A stretch of DNA of 64,000 bases from Pedobacter sp. MC2016-14 (GCF_020991475.1 NZ_JAJMPA010000003.1:620001-684000), one strand, 5' to 3'. Counted from the stretch's first letter, positions 1 to 8,121 are shown. The notes: generated from the letters alone by a model not told the origin. Program-made: numbers and translations.

Positions 1-371
1 TTTGAACCTGCATGATGCGTTCCTCCCGCTACATTAAATGCAAGCTTATGATCTTTTGCATGTAAAGCACCATCTACGGTTCCCTTCGCAATTCTAAGTT
101 CACGTTCCAGTAAGCGGGGAGTTAAAGGAAAGCCAATTCGCCTTTGCTCTTTCTCAGTTAGCGTATAATCCTTTAAAGATTTCCAATACTCCGGATGATG
201 TGAAAGAAGTAGTATATCCTCATCCAGTTGACCTGGTGAAAACAGATTTGCAGCGCTGATAATACCCTCATGCAACAACTGAGCTGGGATTAACTCATAT
301 TTAAGCATTGGAAAACGATGTCCATCCTTTAAAGGATGGACATAAATCTCATCATAGGCAATACTAACCAT
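1..371 (-). CDS. Histone deacetylase family protein, N-terminal part (runs off window)
   Basis: The first 123 codons are visible from an ATG at 369-371; the rest lies beyond the left edge. The N-terminal region has the start of an arginase/deacetylase fold, with a PMLKYELIP-like segment, an LLLSHHPEYW stretch and an NVAGGTHHAG motif near the edge. That motif corresponds to the active-site GGxHHA segment of bacterial acetoin-utilisation/HDAC-like amidohydrolases, which use Zn to remove acetyl groups from lysines or polyamines. The zinc-binding Asp/His residues should lie further on and cannot be checked. It is preceded 13 nt upstream by the bestrophin gene on the same strand, so it may be the last member of that transcript. 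The substrate is unknown. Confidence 0.8.
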   Translation of the reverse strand, partial: MVSIAYDEIYVHPLKDGHRFPMLKYELIPAQLLHEGIISAANLFSPGQLDEDILLLSHHPEYWKSLKDYTLTEKEQRRIGFPLTPRLLERELRIAKGTVDGALHAKDHKLAFNVAGGTHHAGS

Positions 372-384
372 GGCTCAATATTTA

Positions 385-1245
385 TTAACCCAGAATTTCT
401 TTAACGTGTTTTTCAATGTTGTTACAGATCTCATCAACCGGCAGGTCATTGGCATCCTGCCCAAATGGATCTTCAATCTCTTCCGCTATTAATTCCAAAC
501 TTGTAAAAACATAGAATACAAAAGGAACAATTAGCATCACAAAAAAGCCCAGACTAAATACCCAGCCAAAAGGTAAAGTAATCACATATATAAATAAAAA
601 CTTTTTTATAAAAGCACTGTAAGAAAAAGGAATAGGTGTACGTTTAATACGTTCGCAGCCACCGCAGATATCTGTAAACCGGCTTAAATCCGCACTCAAA
701 ATAATCAATTGTTCGCCGCTAATTTTTCCGGCCGCTAAAAGATTATAAATCCTGTCGCTCATACTTGCCGCTATCTGATTTGGAATATGCTTGCCGCCAT
801 CAACTTCAATTAAAAAGCTATTTTTACCAAAGTATTGTTTTTCTCTCAAATGCTCTTTAAGCGCAAAGGCATATTTAGGTATCCCATAAACAAAATACTC
901 ATTATCTTCAATATCGAGTTTCAAAGACTTGATTTTAATAGCCAGATTGCGACTGATATTAGTCAGTTCTCCAAGTAAACGACGCCCTTCCCACCATCTG
1001 TCGTAGGATGTATTGGTTCTAAAAACCAGGAGCATCGAAATTACAAACCCAAGAATACTGTGCATCATGTTAATATTACTCACAGAATGGCTTTCAGAAA
1101 GTTTAAAATAATAAAGCTCCAGAAAAGCTACTATTCCAGAAAATACAGAAACACTTAACATCAATGGCCATAACTTCCTAAAAGTATCTGCTTTATGCAC
1201 ATGAAAGATAAAGCTAAACCAAGCCTTGGGGTTGTAATTAATCAT
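385..1245 (-). CDS. Bestrophin-family (UPF0187) anion channel-like membrane protein
   Basis: This 286-residue protein has hydrophobic segments near residues 25-46, 60-78 and a long pair at about 213-250. It carries the family hallmark EEIEDPFG followed by NDLP (about 256-270), and RWWEGRR after the second segment. Bacterial bestrophin homologues form pentameric ion channels in the inner membrane; some conduct anions and some cations, so ion preference is not assigned. Its length fits the bacterial family. The start codon lies 1 nt past the kynU stop, so the two genes are almost certainly co-transcribed from kynU. No regulatory site is evident between them. Confidence 0.85.
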   Translation of the reverse strand: MINYNPKAWFSFIFHVHKADTFRKLWPLMLSVSVFSGIVAFLELYYFKLSESHSVSNINMMHSILGFVISMLLVFRTNTSYDRWWEGRRLLGELTNISRNLAIKIKSLKLDIEDNEYFVYGIPKYAFALKEHLREKQYFGKNSFLIEVDGGKHIPNQIAASMSDRIYNLLAAGKISGEQLIILSADLSRFTDICGGCERIKRTPIPFSYSAFIKKFLFIYVITLPFGWVFSLGFFVMLIVPFVFYVFTSLELIAEEIEDPFGQDANDLPVDEICNNIEKHVKEILG

Positions 1246-1246
1246 A

Positions 1247-2527
1247 TTATCCTTTACTTAAGCTCAACAACAATTCTCCCGTCCTAAAAACATCTTCATA
1301 AGAATTATACAACGGCACCGGACTCAAGCGGATTACATTCGGCTCTCTCCAGTCACCAAGCACATTATTGGCCACGAGTTGATCAAAAACACCCTTTGCA
1401 TCACCTTGGGCAATAATAGACACCTGCGCACCACGTTCTGCCGGATCATTAGGGGTAATAACTTTATACTGTTCATACCCTACCGCCTTATTAACCTCTC
1501 CAATGATATAAATCAGGTATGCAGTCAAGTCTATACTTTTATTTCTAAGAGGAGCTAAAAACCCGGCTGATTCAAAGATTTGCAGAGAAGCATGATATAG
1601 AGCCATAGGCATCACCTGCGCGCAACTAATTTGCCATCCGTCTGCTCCAGCTTCCGGCACAAAGCCTTTATCCATTTTAAAACGAGTAGATTCTTTATAG
1701 CCCCACCAACCTGCAAAACGGTTCATATCACGATCTGCAAAATGTTTTTCATGAACAAAAATTCCGCTAATGCCGCCTGGACCGCTATTTTGATATTTAT
1801 AAGAACACCAACAAGCAAAATCTACCTCCCAGTCATGCAGCTTAACAGGTACATTTCCTGCAGCATGAGCCAAATCCCAACCTACAATAGCACCAACCGC
1901 ATGTCCGGTTTTAGTGATGGTCTCCATATCAAACCATTGTCCGGTAAAGTAATTTATCCCACCAAACATAACCAAGGCAATTTCATCACCATGGCTGGTA
2001 ATCAAATCGGTAATATCTTCTGTCCTCAGCGTATACTCACCTTCCCTGGGCGCCACTTCAATAATAGCCACAGATGGGTCATAGCCATGAAACCTCACCT
2101 GGCTCTCTATAGCATACTGATCTGAAGGAAAGGCGCCAGCTTCCATTATTATTTTGAACCGATTACCCTGTGGGCGATAAAAACTAACCATCAGCAAATG
2201 AAGGTTTACCGTTAGGGTATTCATAGGACAAACTTCCGCAGGACTGGCACCCACAATTGGAGCCATCAGCTTTTTAAGTTCTTTATGATAAAACATCCAG
2301 GGACTATCTCCCTCAAACCAACCCTCAACTGCAAGATTATGCCAATTGTCAAGTTGAACTCCAAGTACCTCTCTTGCCTTTTTGGGCTGTAAACCTAAGG
2401 AGTTTCCACATAAATAGATAAATGGTTTTCCATTTTGTTGAGGGAAAAGAAACTGCTCCCTGATATTTCTCAATGGATCTGAAGCATCCAATGATTGCGC
2501 GAATGATAAGTTATTTTCAAAGTTCAT
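1247..2527 (-). CDS. kynU: Kynureninase
   Basis: A PLP-dependent hydrolase that cleaves kynurenine to anthranilate and 3-hydroxykynurenine to 3-hydroxyanthranilate plus alanine in tryptophan degradation. The 426-residue protein has the fold-type I cofactor pocket: WDLAHAAGN (about 217-225, with the Asp and His that contact PLP) and CWCSYKYQNSGPGG, whose Lys at about 244 should form the Schiff base. Length matches the family. The longest ORF begins with GTG one codon upstream, but the ATG at 2525-2527 is preferred. No other kynurenine-pathway gene is in the window, so whether it feeds catabolism or NAD synthesis cannot be told. It leads a short operon with the bestrophin gene. Confidence 0.95.
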   Translation of the reverse strand: MNFENNLSFAQSLDASDPLRNIREQFLFPQQNGKPFIYLCGNSLGLQPKKAREVLGVQLDNWHNLAVEGWFEGDSPWMFYHKELKKLMAPIVGASPAEVCPMNTLTVNLHLLMVSFYRPQGNRFKIIMEAGAFPSDQYAIESQVRFHGYDPSVAIIEVAPREGEYTLRTEDITDLITSHGDEIALVMFGGINYFTGQWFDMETITKTGHAVGAIVGWDLAHAAGNVPVKLHDWEVDFACWCSYKYQNSGPGGISGIFVHEKHFADRDMNRFAGWWGYKESTRFKMDKGFVPEAGADGWQISCAQVMPMALYHASLQIFESAGFLAPLRNKSIDLTAYLIYIIGEVNKAVGYEQYKVITPNDPAERGAQVSIIAQGDAKGVFDQLVANNVLGDWREPNVIRLSPVPLYNSYEDVFRTGELLLSLSKG

Positions 2528-2577
2528 CACTCCAAATATCTTAAAAAAAAGAAGCAGATGTTATTTTTTTCGAAAAT

Positions 2578-3183
2578 TTAGCGATTCGGTTTGCTCACAA
2601 ACTTATTCCCTTTTACATAATACCTCCAGGGCAACAAGGCGTGATCCTCTGCATAAGCCACTCCAATTCTTGGCCCTGCAACAATATCCAGCGGATCAAT
2701 CACAATCCCATTGTCTTCAATCCAGATTTCCTCACCTTGTAAATCTTTTGCATTAAAAGACCTGTCTATACCCAGTGCTTTAGCCAAAGCACCTGGCCCT
2801 GCTGTCAAATTAGGTTTTACAGCAACCATGTTTCTCCGTTCTAACATCACATCTATCCCTACAACAGGCTCCAATCCTCTTATCAAAACTGCATGAGGGG
2901 TAAATTCTGGTCCGGTTACTACATTGAATAAGTGATGAATTCCGTAACACAAATACACATAAGATACACCACCGGCCTCATACATCGTTTGCGTTCTACC
3001 GGTAAGTCGGCCTCCATATGCATGAGAAGCTTTATCAGAAACGCCATGATAAGCTTCCGTTTCAACGATAGTACCTCCCGTAACCAAGCCATTAATGCAC
3101 GTAAACAATTGTTTACCAATCAGGCGCACTGCAAGATCAAGCACATGCTCACTTCTATAAAAACCATATGGCAACTTAGCCAT
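2578..3183 (-). CDS. mpg: 3-methyladenine DNA glycosylase (AAG/MPG family)
   Basis: A base-excision repair enzyme that removes alkylated purines and hypoxanthine. The 201-residue sequence follows the MPG fold from end to end. It has GGTIVETEAYHG near residue 36-48 (catalytic Glu), an R-T-Q-T-M-Y segment, YLCYGIHHLFNVV around 77-89, the LIRGLEP stretch and a LTAGPGALAKALGI motif. The catalytic Glu, the Tyr for DNA intercalation and the Leu/Arg pocket residues are all present. It overlaps the preceding free-methionine-sulfoxide reductase gene by 8 nt, so the two damage-repair genes are translationally coupled. No sign of truncation. Confidence 0.95.
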   Translation of the reverse strand: MAKLPYGFYRSEHVLDLAVRLIGKQLFTCINGLVTGGTIVETEAYHGVSDKASHAYGGRLTGRTQTMYEAGGVSYVYLCYGIHHLFNVVTGPEFTPHAVLIRGLEPVVGIDVMLERRNMVAVKPNLTAGPGALAKALGIDRSFNAKDLQGEEIWIEDNGIVIDPLDIVAGPRIGVAYAEDHALLPWRYYVKGNKFVSKPNR

Positions 3184-3652
3184 AAATAAGCTTAATTATT
3201 TTATTAAGGTAAAATGAATCAACATCATCAAAATGAGAAACATATTCACTATCTACATCTAAAACTCCTACCACAATGCCCTGAACAAAAACAGGCAATA
3301 CGATCTCTGACCTTGAAGCAGAACTGCAAGCAATATGTCCTGCAAATTCTTCTACATCAGGCACAATTAAAACTTCCTCATTTAACCATGATGTACCACA
3401 TACGCCTTTACCCTTTTTGATCCTGGTACAGGCAACAGGCCCTTGAAAGGGTCCTAATACCAATTCATCCTCTTTCACAAGATAAAACCCAACCCAAAGC
3501 CAGTTAAACTGCTCCTTTAATGCAGCCGTAATATTAGCCATATTAGCGACGAGGTCGCTTTCATAAGCCACTAATGCTTCTATTTGAGGTAACAGGGACT
3601 CATACGTAGCTTGTTTACTTTCGCCTGTTATAATTTTAAGGTCTTCTGCCAT
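3176..3652 (-). CDS. msrC: Free methionine-(R)-sulfoxide reductase (GAF domain)
   Basis: A 158-residue single-GAF protein. Three cysteines at about 75 (VACTR), 85 (GVCGTSW) and 109 (HIACSSAS) have the same spacing as the catalytic and resolving cysteines of the fRMsr family. That family reduces free methionine-R-sulfoxide with thioredoxin. The EIVLPVF and GVLDVDSEY stretches complete the GAF pocket, and WLWVGFYL at about 51-58 is typical of fRMsr. The start at 3650-3652 is an ATG just downstream of a TAATTTTG match. It is divergent from the S46 peptidase gene and overlaps mpg at its 3' end. Confidence 0.93.
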   Translation of the reverse strand: MAEDLKIITGESKQATYESLLPQIEALVAYESDLVANMANITAALKEQFNWLWVGFYLVKEDELVLGPFQGPVACTRIKKGKGVCGTSWLNEEVLIVPDVEEFAGHIACSSASRSEIVLPVFVQGIVVGVLDVDSEYVSHFDDVDSFYLNKIIKLIYG

Positions 3653-3668
3653 TTTACAAAATTAACAT

Positions 3669-3676
3669 TAAATTTG
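3669..3676 (+). promoter_or_regulatory. Candidate -7 element for the S46 peptidase gene
   Basis: TAAATTTG matches the Bacteroidota -7 consensus TAnnTTTG and lies 28 nt before the start codon of the S46 peptidase gene. No clear TTG appears at -33. A minus-strand TAATTTTG for the divergent gene lies at 3657-3664, so the two promoters are packed into about 50 bp. Confidence 0.4.
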
Positions 3677-3704
3677 AAGCTTTACCTTCATAAATACCAT
3701 ATAC

Positions 3705-5885
3705 ATGAATAAGAAAACCTTATTGCTTACTTTAGTACTTTTACTCTCCTTTATACAATTTGGATACTCGCCATTTGAAGAGGGAATGTTCCCCCTTAGT
3801 GAGCTACATAAACTGGACCTAAAAAAAGCAGGCCTTAAAATAGACCAAAATGAAATCTACAATCCTAACGGAACCAGTCTTGTTGATGCACTGGTAAATG
3901 TTGGTGGATGTACAGGATCATTTATCTCAAACGAAGGCCTCATCATCACCAACCACCATTGCGCATTTAGTGCTGTACAGCAAGCAAGCACGCCAGAACA
4001 CGACTACCTAAATAATGGATTTGTAGCCAATTTACATGAACAAGAAATTGAGGCTAAAGGATTAACTTGCCGTATAACAGATAGCTATGAAGATGTGTCT
4101 GATAAAGTACTGGGCGCGGTTGCAGATATTTCAGATCCTTCATCCAGAATAAAACTGATTAATGATGTGATGAAAAACGTTGCAGCAGAAGCGGAACAAA
4201 AGGACCCATCTATACAAGCAGAGGTATCTGAAATGTTCATCGGAAAAACATATGTACTCTTCAGGTATAAAACAATCCAGGATGTGAGACTGGTATATGT
4301 ACCCAATAGACAAATTGGTGAATTTGGTGGAGAAACAGACAACTGGGTATGGCCAAGGCATACTGGCGACTTCTCATTTATGCGCGCCTACGTATCTCCA
4401 GACGGAAAACCAGCCAAATATTCTAAAAGCAATGTCCCATATCGTCCAAAAAAATTCCTTAAGGTAAATGCCGAAGGAACAAATGAAGAAGATTTCGTAT
4501 TTATCTTAGGCTATCCGGGTCGTACTTTCAGGCACAGACCGGCACAATTTATAGAATATCAGCAGAAATTTGTACTTCCTTACACCTCAGATCTTTTTGA
4601 ATTTCAAAATAACATCATGGAGTCTGCAGGCAAAAAAAACAAAATTACAGAGCTTAAATTAGCCACAAGAATTAAACGCAATGCAAATGTGTTAAAAAAC
4701 TACCGCGGCAAATTACAAGGATTAAAAGGTATTGACCTTATTACTCAAAAACAACAGGAAGATGCTGCGCTTGCTCAATTCATTAACGGTGATGTTGAGG
4801 AAAAAGCGAAATATGGAAACTTGATGTCAGACATTGACAATCTTTATAAACTTATCAATGGTGACGCCAAAAGAGATTTATGGCTCAACCAAATTTACAG
4901 TTCCAGCAATCTTCTCGTTGTATCAAAAAACATCAACATGTTCAAAAATGCGCTTACCGCTCAACCGGCAGCTCAAAAACAAGCTTTTTTTGATCAAAAC
5001 GCAGCTCGGTTAAAGCAAATACTTTCCAATGCGTATGAAAATTACGAAACCGAAGTAGACAACAAAATTTTGAAACGAATGCTAACTGACGCAGCTGCAT
5101 TTAGTCCTAACCAAAAAATTAATGCAGTAAATAAAATCACGGCCAAAGCATCAAGTAATGAAAGCGCCATTGAAAATTACATCAATAGTTCGTTTGAGAT
5201 CAGCAGACTTAAAGATCCGGAATACGTTTTAAACAACTTATTAAAGTCGCCAAAGAACTTAAATGAATATAATGATGGATTGATGCTTTTTGAAAGAGAC
5301 ATTGCACAGCAGTTGACAGAACTAAAAACAGAGAAAGACCGAAGAGATGGCTTATTGAACAAACTAATGGGCGATTACGTAAGCATAAAAGAAAAGTTTT
5401 TAAAAAAAGACTTTATACCTGATGCCAACAGCACACTTAGACTTACCTATGGGTATGTACGTGGCTATTGGCCGGCTGACGCAACTTACATGAAGCCGTA
5501 CACCACCATTAAAGGTATACTGGAAAAAGGCAGCTCCGGCAATCCAGACTTTAACTATCCGTCGCAAATCAAAAACCTATGGGAAGCCAAAGATTTTGGA
5601 GCCTTTGTTAAAAAAGACCTTAACGACGTACCTGTTTCTTTCCTGTATAATATGGATACCACAGGAGGTAACTCAGGATCTCCCATCATGAATGCTTCCG
5701 GCGAACTTGTGGGTGTAAATTTTGACCGGGCCTACGGCGCCACAATTAATGATTATGCCTGGAACGAAAGCTACAGCCGATCTATTGGCGTAGACATCCG
5801 GTACGTCCTTTGGGTGGCCTCAAAAATTGACAAAGCAGATTTTTTATTAAAAGAAATAGGCATCAAAATGTCTACAAAAAATTAA
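3705..5885 (+). CDS. S46 family dipeptidyl-peptidase, DPP11-like (Asp/Glu-specific predicted)
   Basis: A secreted or periplasmic serine exopeptidase of 726 residues that removes dipeptides from peptide N-termini. It has an N-terminal signal sequence (about 1-22) and then EGMFPLSEL, the typical start of mature S46 enzymes. The chymotrypsin-like triad is visible: His85 in TNHHC, Asp222 in HTGDFSFMRAY, and Ser657 in GGNSGSP. Eighteen residues after the serine is Arg675 (NFDR). In Porphyromonas DPP11 an Arg at this position selects Asp/Glu at P1, whereas DPP7 has Gly. Acidic specificity is therefore inferred. The gene is monocistronic or joined to the small gene 6 nt downstream, and has a TAAATTTG promoter match upstream. 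Confidence 0.93.
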   Translation: MNKKTLLLTLVLLLSFIQFGYSPFEEGMFPLSELHKLDLKKAGLKIDQNEIYNPNGTSLVDALVNVGGCTGSFISNEGLIITNHHCAFSAVQQASTPEHDYLNNGFVANLHEQEIEAKGLTCRITDSYEDVSDKVLGAVADISDPSSRIKLINDVMKNVAAEAEQKDPSIQAEVSEMFIGKTYVLFRYKTIQDVRLVYVPNRQIGEFGGETDNWVWPRHTGDFSFMRAYVSPDGKPAKYSKSNVPYRPKKFLKVNAEGTNEEDFVFILGYPGRTFRHRPAQFIEYQQKFVLPYTSDLFEFQNNIMESAGKKNKITELKLATRIKRNANVLKNYRGKLQGLKGIDLITQKQQEDAALAQFINGDVEEKAKYGNLMSDIDNLYKLINGDAKRDLWLNQIYSSSNLLVVSKNINMFKNALTAQPAAQKQAFFDQNAARLKQILSNAYENYETEVDNKILKRMLTDAAAFSPNQKINAVNKITAKASSNESAIENYINSSFEISRLKDPEYVLNNLLKSPKNLNEYNDGLMLFERDIAQQLTELKTEKDRRDGLLNKLMGDYVSIKEKFLKKDFIPDANSTLRLTYGYVRGYWPADATYMKPYTTIKGILEKGSSGNPDFNYPSQIKNLWEAKDFGAFVKKDLNDVPVSFLYNMDTTGGNSGSPIMNASGELVGVNFDRAYGATINDYAWNESYSRSIGVDIRYVLWVASKIDKADFLLKEIGIKMSTKN

Positions 5886-5891
5886 AGCAAC

Positions 5892-6143
5892 ATGAGAGTA
5901 ATAGCAGAACTACCCCACCCAAAATGTAAAATCACTTTGTTCAATATGAACCAAAAATATATCATAAAATTTGAACAAGGAACATTAGAACAAAGTTACA
6001 AACTGTCTGAACTTGACCTTAGCGGAGGAGGCGCAAATGAAATTTTTCAGATGCTGGATGAAGAGTTTATTGAAACCGTAGTAGCAAGATTTGCGCTAAT
6101 GAGAGCAGACTTTTCAAATGCGTATCAAAGGCAACAGTATTGA
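5892..6143 (+). CDS. Small conserved-looking hypothetical protein
   Basis: An 83-residue protein with no signal peptide or membrane segment, beginning 6 nt after the S46 peptidase stop and so probably co-transcribed with it. It starts MRVIAELPHPKCKITLF, continues through a YIIKFEQGTLEQSYK strand-rich segment, and ends in an acidic helix-like stretch (EIFQMLDEEFIETVVARF). The pattern suggests a small alpha/beta cytoplasmic protein. I do not recognise a characterised family and assign no function. No cysteine pairs, Walker motif or DNA-binding motif is visible. Confidence 0.75.
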   Translation: MRVIAELPHPKCKITLFNMNQKYIIKFEQGTLEQSYKLSELDLSGGGANEIFQMLDEEFIETVVARFALMRADFSNAYQRQQY

Positions 6144-6253
6144 TTGAGATAAACAATATAAATTACTGCAATACAGACAAATAAAACATGATACAGAATA
6201 AAATTTGGCTATGCAGTAGAAAAATCATTTAATCATCCAGCCTTAACAAACTA

Positions 6254-6261
6254 TATCTTTA
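6254..6261 (+). promoter_or_regulatory. Candidate -7 element for the lipoprotein gene
   Basis: TATCTTTA is one base from the TAnnTTTG consensus, in a very AT-rich 248-bp gap. A start about 7 nt downstream would leave a leader of roughly 120 nt before the lipoprotein gene at 6392, or a leaderless message for the 36-codon frame at 6267. Weak evidence on its own. Confidence 0.25.
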
Positions 6262-6266
6262 CACAA

Positions 6267-6377
6267 ATGCAGATAATAACACTGTATATCTTTATTTTAT
6301 ATGTTTTTATAAAATATAATTTGGCACAGGAAAAACGCCAAATATTATACAAGTTTGCATTAAGATCATATAAATAA
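6267..6377 (+). CDS. Possible 36-residue small membrane peptide
   Basis: An ATG-initiated frame of 36 codons plus stop sits in the gap between the small hypothetical gene and the lipoprotein gene. Residues 3-16 form a hydrophobic, potentially membrane-spanning stretch (IITLYIFILYVFI), followed by a basic tail rich in Lys, Arg and Tyr. It ends 14 nt before the next gene. A hydrophobic segment followed by positive charge is common in real small membrane proteins, but AT-rich DNA produces such frames by chance. No ribosome binding site is visible. Confidence 0.2.
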   Translation: MQIITLYIFILYVFIKYNLAQEKRQILYKFALRSYK

Positions 6378-6391
6378 CCTAGAAAAACGAA

Positions 6392-6943
6392 ATGAGAACA
6401 TCATCATTATATTTGGCACTTGTAGCCACAACAACCATTCTCTCCTGCACAAAGATTAATGAAGAAATTCAACGCGACTTAAGCATACCAGGTGAAGCAA
6501 CTTCTTTTAACACCCCTATTCTTACCAATATAGAAGATCAGGTTCAACTTGCCGTAATAACTGTAAACCCAAATTTTAACACGTTAATTTCCGCCGGCGA
6601 TAGTCAATTTAGTTTTGAGGATTTACAGTCCGCTAAAATCACGGAATTAAAACTTACGTTTTCCAATGCTGATACCACAAGTAACCTCGCCAACTTTACA
6701 GCACTGACAGTAGATATTGAGGCAAACGGACAAGCGAAACGCACCGTAGCAAATAGAGTATCGAACAACGATGTAAATGCGAACTCCATCACATTAGCAC
6801 TAAATAATGCTACATACGATTATAGAGATTACCTCACTGGAACATCTATTAAATACAGTATTTCGGGATTATTAAGAAGACCAACTGAAAAAGTACTGGC
6901 AACAAAAATTACCCCACGGTATTTGGTTACGCTGGCCCGGTAG
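6392..6943 (+). CDS. Hypothetical lipoprotein
   Basis: A 183-residue protein with a signal peptide ending in a lipobox (TTTILSC, Cys at about 19), so it should be lipid-anchored in the envelope. The mature part is Thr/Asn/Ser-rich and strand-rich. Its pattern (DLQSAKITELKLTFSNAD, then SITLALNNATYDYRDYL) resembles immunoglobulin-like or beta-sandwich lipoproteins of Bacteroidota, but no named family was recognised. It stands alone, with 130 nt separating it from the sigma-factor gene. Function unknown. Confidence 0.75.
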   Translation: MRTSSLYLALVATTTILSCTKINEEIQRDLSIPGEATSFNTPILTNIEDQVQLAVITVNPNFNTLISAGDSQFSFEDLQSAKITELKLTFSNADTTSNLANFTALTVDIEANGQAKRTVANRVSNNDVNANSITLALNNATYDYRDYLTGTSIKYSISGLLRRPTEKVLATKITPRYLVTLAR

Positions 6944-7056
6944 TAATCAACATCTTACTCAAAAATAAATCTTTTTTGTTAAACGTTATTATTACCTTTA
7001 CTTACTTAGAACATCATCTAAACAACAAAGCAATAAACCAACATGATATTAGCCAT

Positions 7057-7067
7057 TAAAGGAGCGG
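7057..7067 (+). promoter_or_regulatory. Shine-Dalgarno-like site before the sigma-factor gene
   Basis: TAAAGGAGCGG places GGAG 9 nt before the ATG at 7074. Few genes in this window have a recognisable Shine-Dalgarno sequence, so this one stands out and supports the chosen start. Confidence 0.45.
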
Positions 7068-7073
7068 TAACAT

Positions 7074-7574
7074 ATGGTAAAAACTGATCAGCAAATAATT
7101 TCCGCTGCGCCCGCAGTCAACATCAACATACTATATGACAAGTATGCAGGTATGTTATTGGGTCACGTATTTACCATTGTAAAAGATCTAAAACTAGCAG
7201 AAGAATACCTTGTATTAATTTTTTGCGAATTAGCGCATAAATTCAATCACAAGGAACCTCACCATATAAATAACTGGTGTCAGTTACAACGGTTTGCTAT
7301 GCAAAAATTAACTCCGTTTACAATTGACATATGTAATGATGAGAAATCATCAGGACAAAGCTCTGCAGGCAATGACTTAAAGAATACTCTTCTCGATTTA
7401 ATGAATGAAGATGAAAAGTATATCTTTTGTGCTGTTTATTATCATGGAAAGAACATCAGTAAAATTGCATTACAATTAAACAAATCTGAAGATTCAGTAC
7501 GGAAGATTTTGAAGCAAGCATTTGCAATTATGAGAATAGGTATTGAAAAAGAATCACTCAGCAATGGAAATTAA
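7074..7574 (+). CDS. Divergent ECF-type RNA polymerase sigma factor
   Basis: A 166-residue protein. The N-terminal part (LYDKYAGMLLGHVFTIVKD..AEEYLVLIF, about 20-55) has the spacing of sigma region 2. The C-terminal part (LLDLMNEDEKYIFCAVYYHG..ISKIALQLNKSEDSVRKILKQAF, about 105-155) has the shape of the region 4 helix-turn-helix. Region 2 is weakly conserved and lacks the usual acidic DAEDVVQ-type stretch, so promoter recognition may be unusual. The next gene overlaps by 11 nt and encodes a single-pass protein with an anti-sigma-like N-terminus, the normal arrangement of an ECF pair. The inducing signal is unknown. Confidence 0.7.
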   Translation: MVKTDQQIISAAPAVNINILYDKYAGMLLGHVFTIVKDLKLAEEYLVLIFCELAHKFNHKEPHHINNWCQLQRFAMQKLTPFTIDICNDEKSSGQSSAGNDLKNTLLDLMNEDEKYIFCAVYYHGKNISKIALQLNKSEDSVRKILKQAFAIMRIGIEKESLSNGN

Positions 7575-8061
7575 AGAATACATAGAAAGCGGAATATTGG
7601 AAGCTTATATTTTTGGTTCAGTATCCGAGGCAGAAGCTGATGAACTTTTGTCCTTAAAAGAACAATATCCAGAAGTAAAAAATGCACTCCATTATTTGGA
7701 AAGGGATATTGAAATCATGGCACAGCACATGGCAATCATCCCACCTTCCGGAACCTGGTCAAAAATAGAGGATGGCATTAATGAGCTGATGAAAGCAAAA
7801 GAATCCATCTCCGTAATGGAATTTCCGGCAAAACAAAAATCAAACTATAAAAGCAGTAAAAACTCCGGAGATTATATAGAAGTTGAAGGCCCTTCTACGC
7901 ATATGCGTATCCACAAAGCCTGGAGATGGATATTTGGAGCCATATTTTTATTGGGCAAGATATTTCTGGCTTTTGCTATCTATTTTTATCTCGAAAGTCG
8001 CCAGGCCAAAGAACAAATTAGAGAATTAAAAATAGAGTTTAAAGAGCATAAAAACAGATAA
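7564..8061 (+). CDS. Anti-sigma factor-like single-pass membrane protein
   Basis: A 165-residue protein from an ATG that overlaps the end of the sigma gene by 11 nt; a longer TTG start at 7543 is possible but unnecessary. Residues 1-60 (IESGILEAYIFGSVSEAEADELL...YPEVKNALHYLERDIEIMAQHMAI) resemble the zinc-free anti-sigma domain of Bacteroidota RskA-like proteins. A membrane helix follows at about 125-145 (WIFGAIFLLGKIFLAFAIYFYL), then a short charged coiled-coil tail. It probably holds the sigma factor at the inner membrane. The periplasmic part is only about 20 residues, shorter than in most RskA proteins, so sensing through a partner is likely. Confidence 0.7.
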   Translation: MEIKEYIESGILEAYIFGSVSEAEADELLSLKEQYPEVKNALHYLERDIEIMAQHMAIIPPSGTWSKIEDGINELMKAKESISVMEFPAKQKSNYKSSKNSGDYIEVEGPSTHMRIHKAWRWIFGAIFLLGKIFLAFAIYFYLESRQAKEQIRELKIEFKEHKNR

Positions 8062-8084
8062 GCCCGAATATATCATATAAAAAG

Positions 8085-8107
8085 AAAGCCCCTTAAGGGG
8101 CTTTTTT
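8085..8107. terminator. Bidirectional rho-independent terminator
   Basis: An 8-bp perfect stem AAAGCCCC / GGGGCTTT with a TTAA loop, followed by a T run. A-rich sequence on the left makes it usable from the minus strand too. It lies between the convergent anti-sigma gene and the XRE regulator gene. Confidence 0.9.
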
Positions 8108-8121
8108 CATATCGTCTTGTC

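Noticed and set aside
1631-2125. 164-codon plus-strand frame opposite kynU
   Set aside because: It lies wholly inside kynU on the other strand with no promoter or recognised domain.
7043-7087. 14-codon frame (MILAIKGAVTYGKN) overlapping the sigma gene start
   Set aside because: Could be a leader peptide, but it has no separate ribosome site and the Shine-Dalgarno sequence is placed for the sigma ATG.
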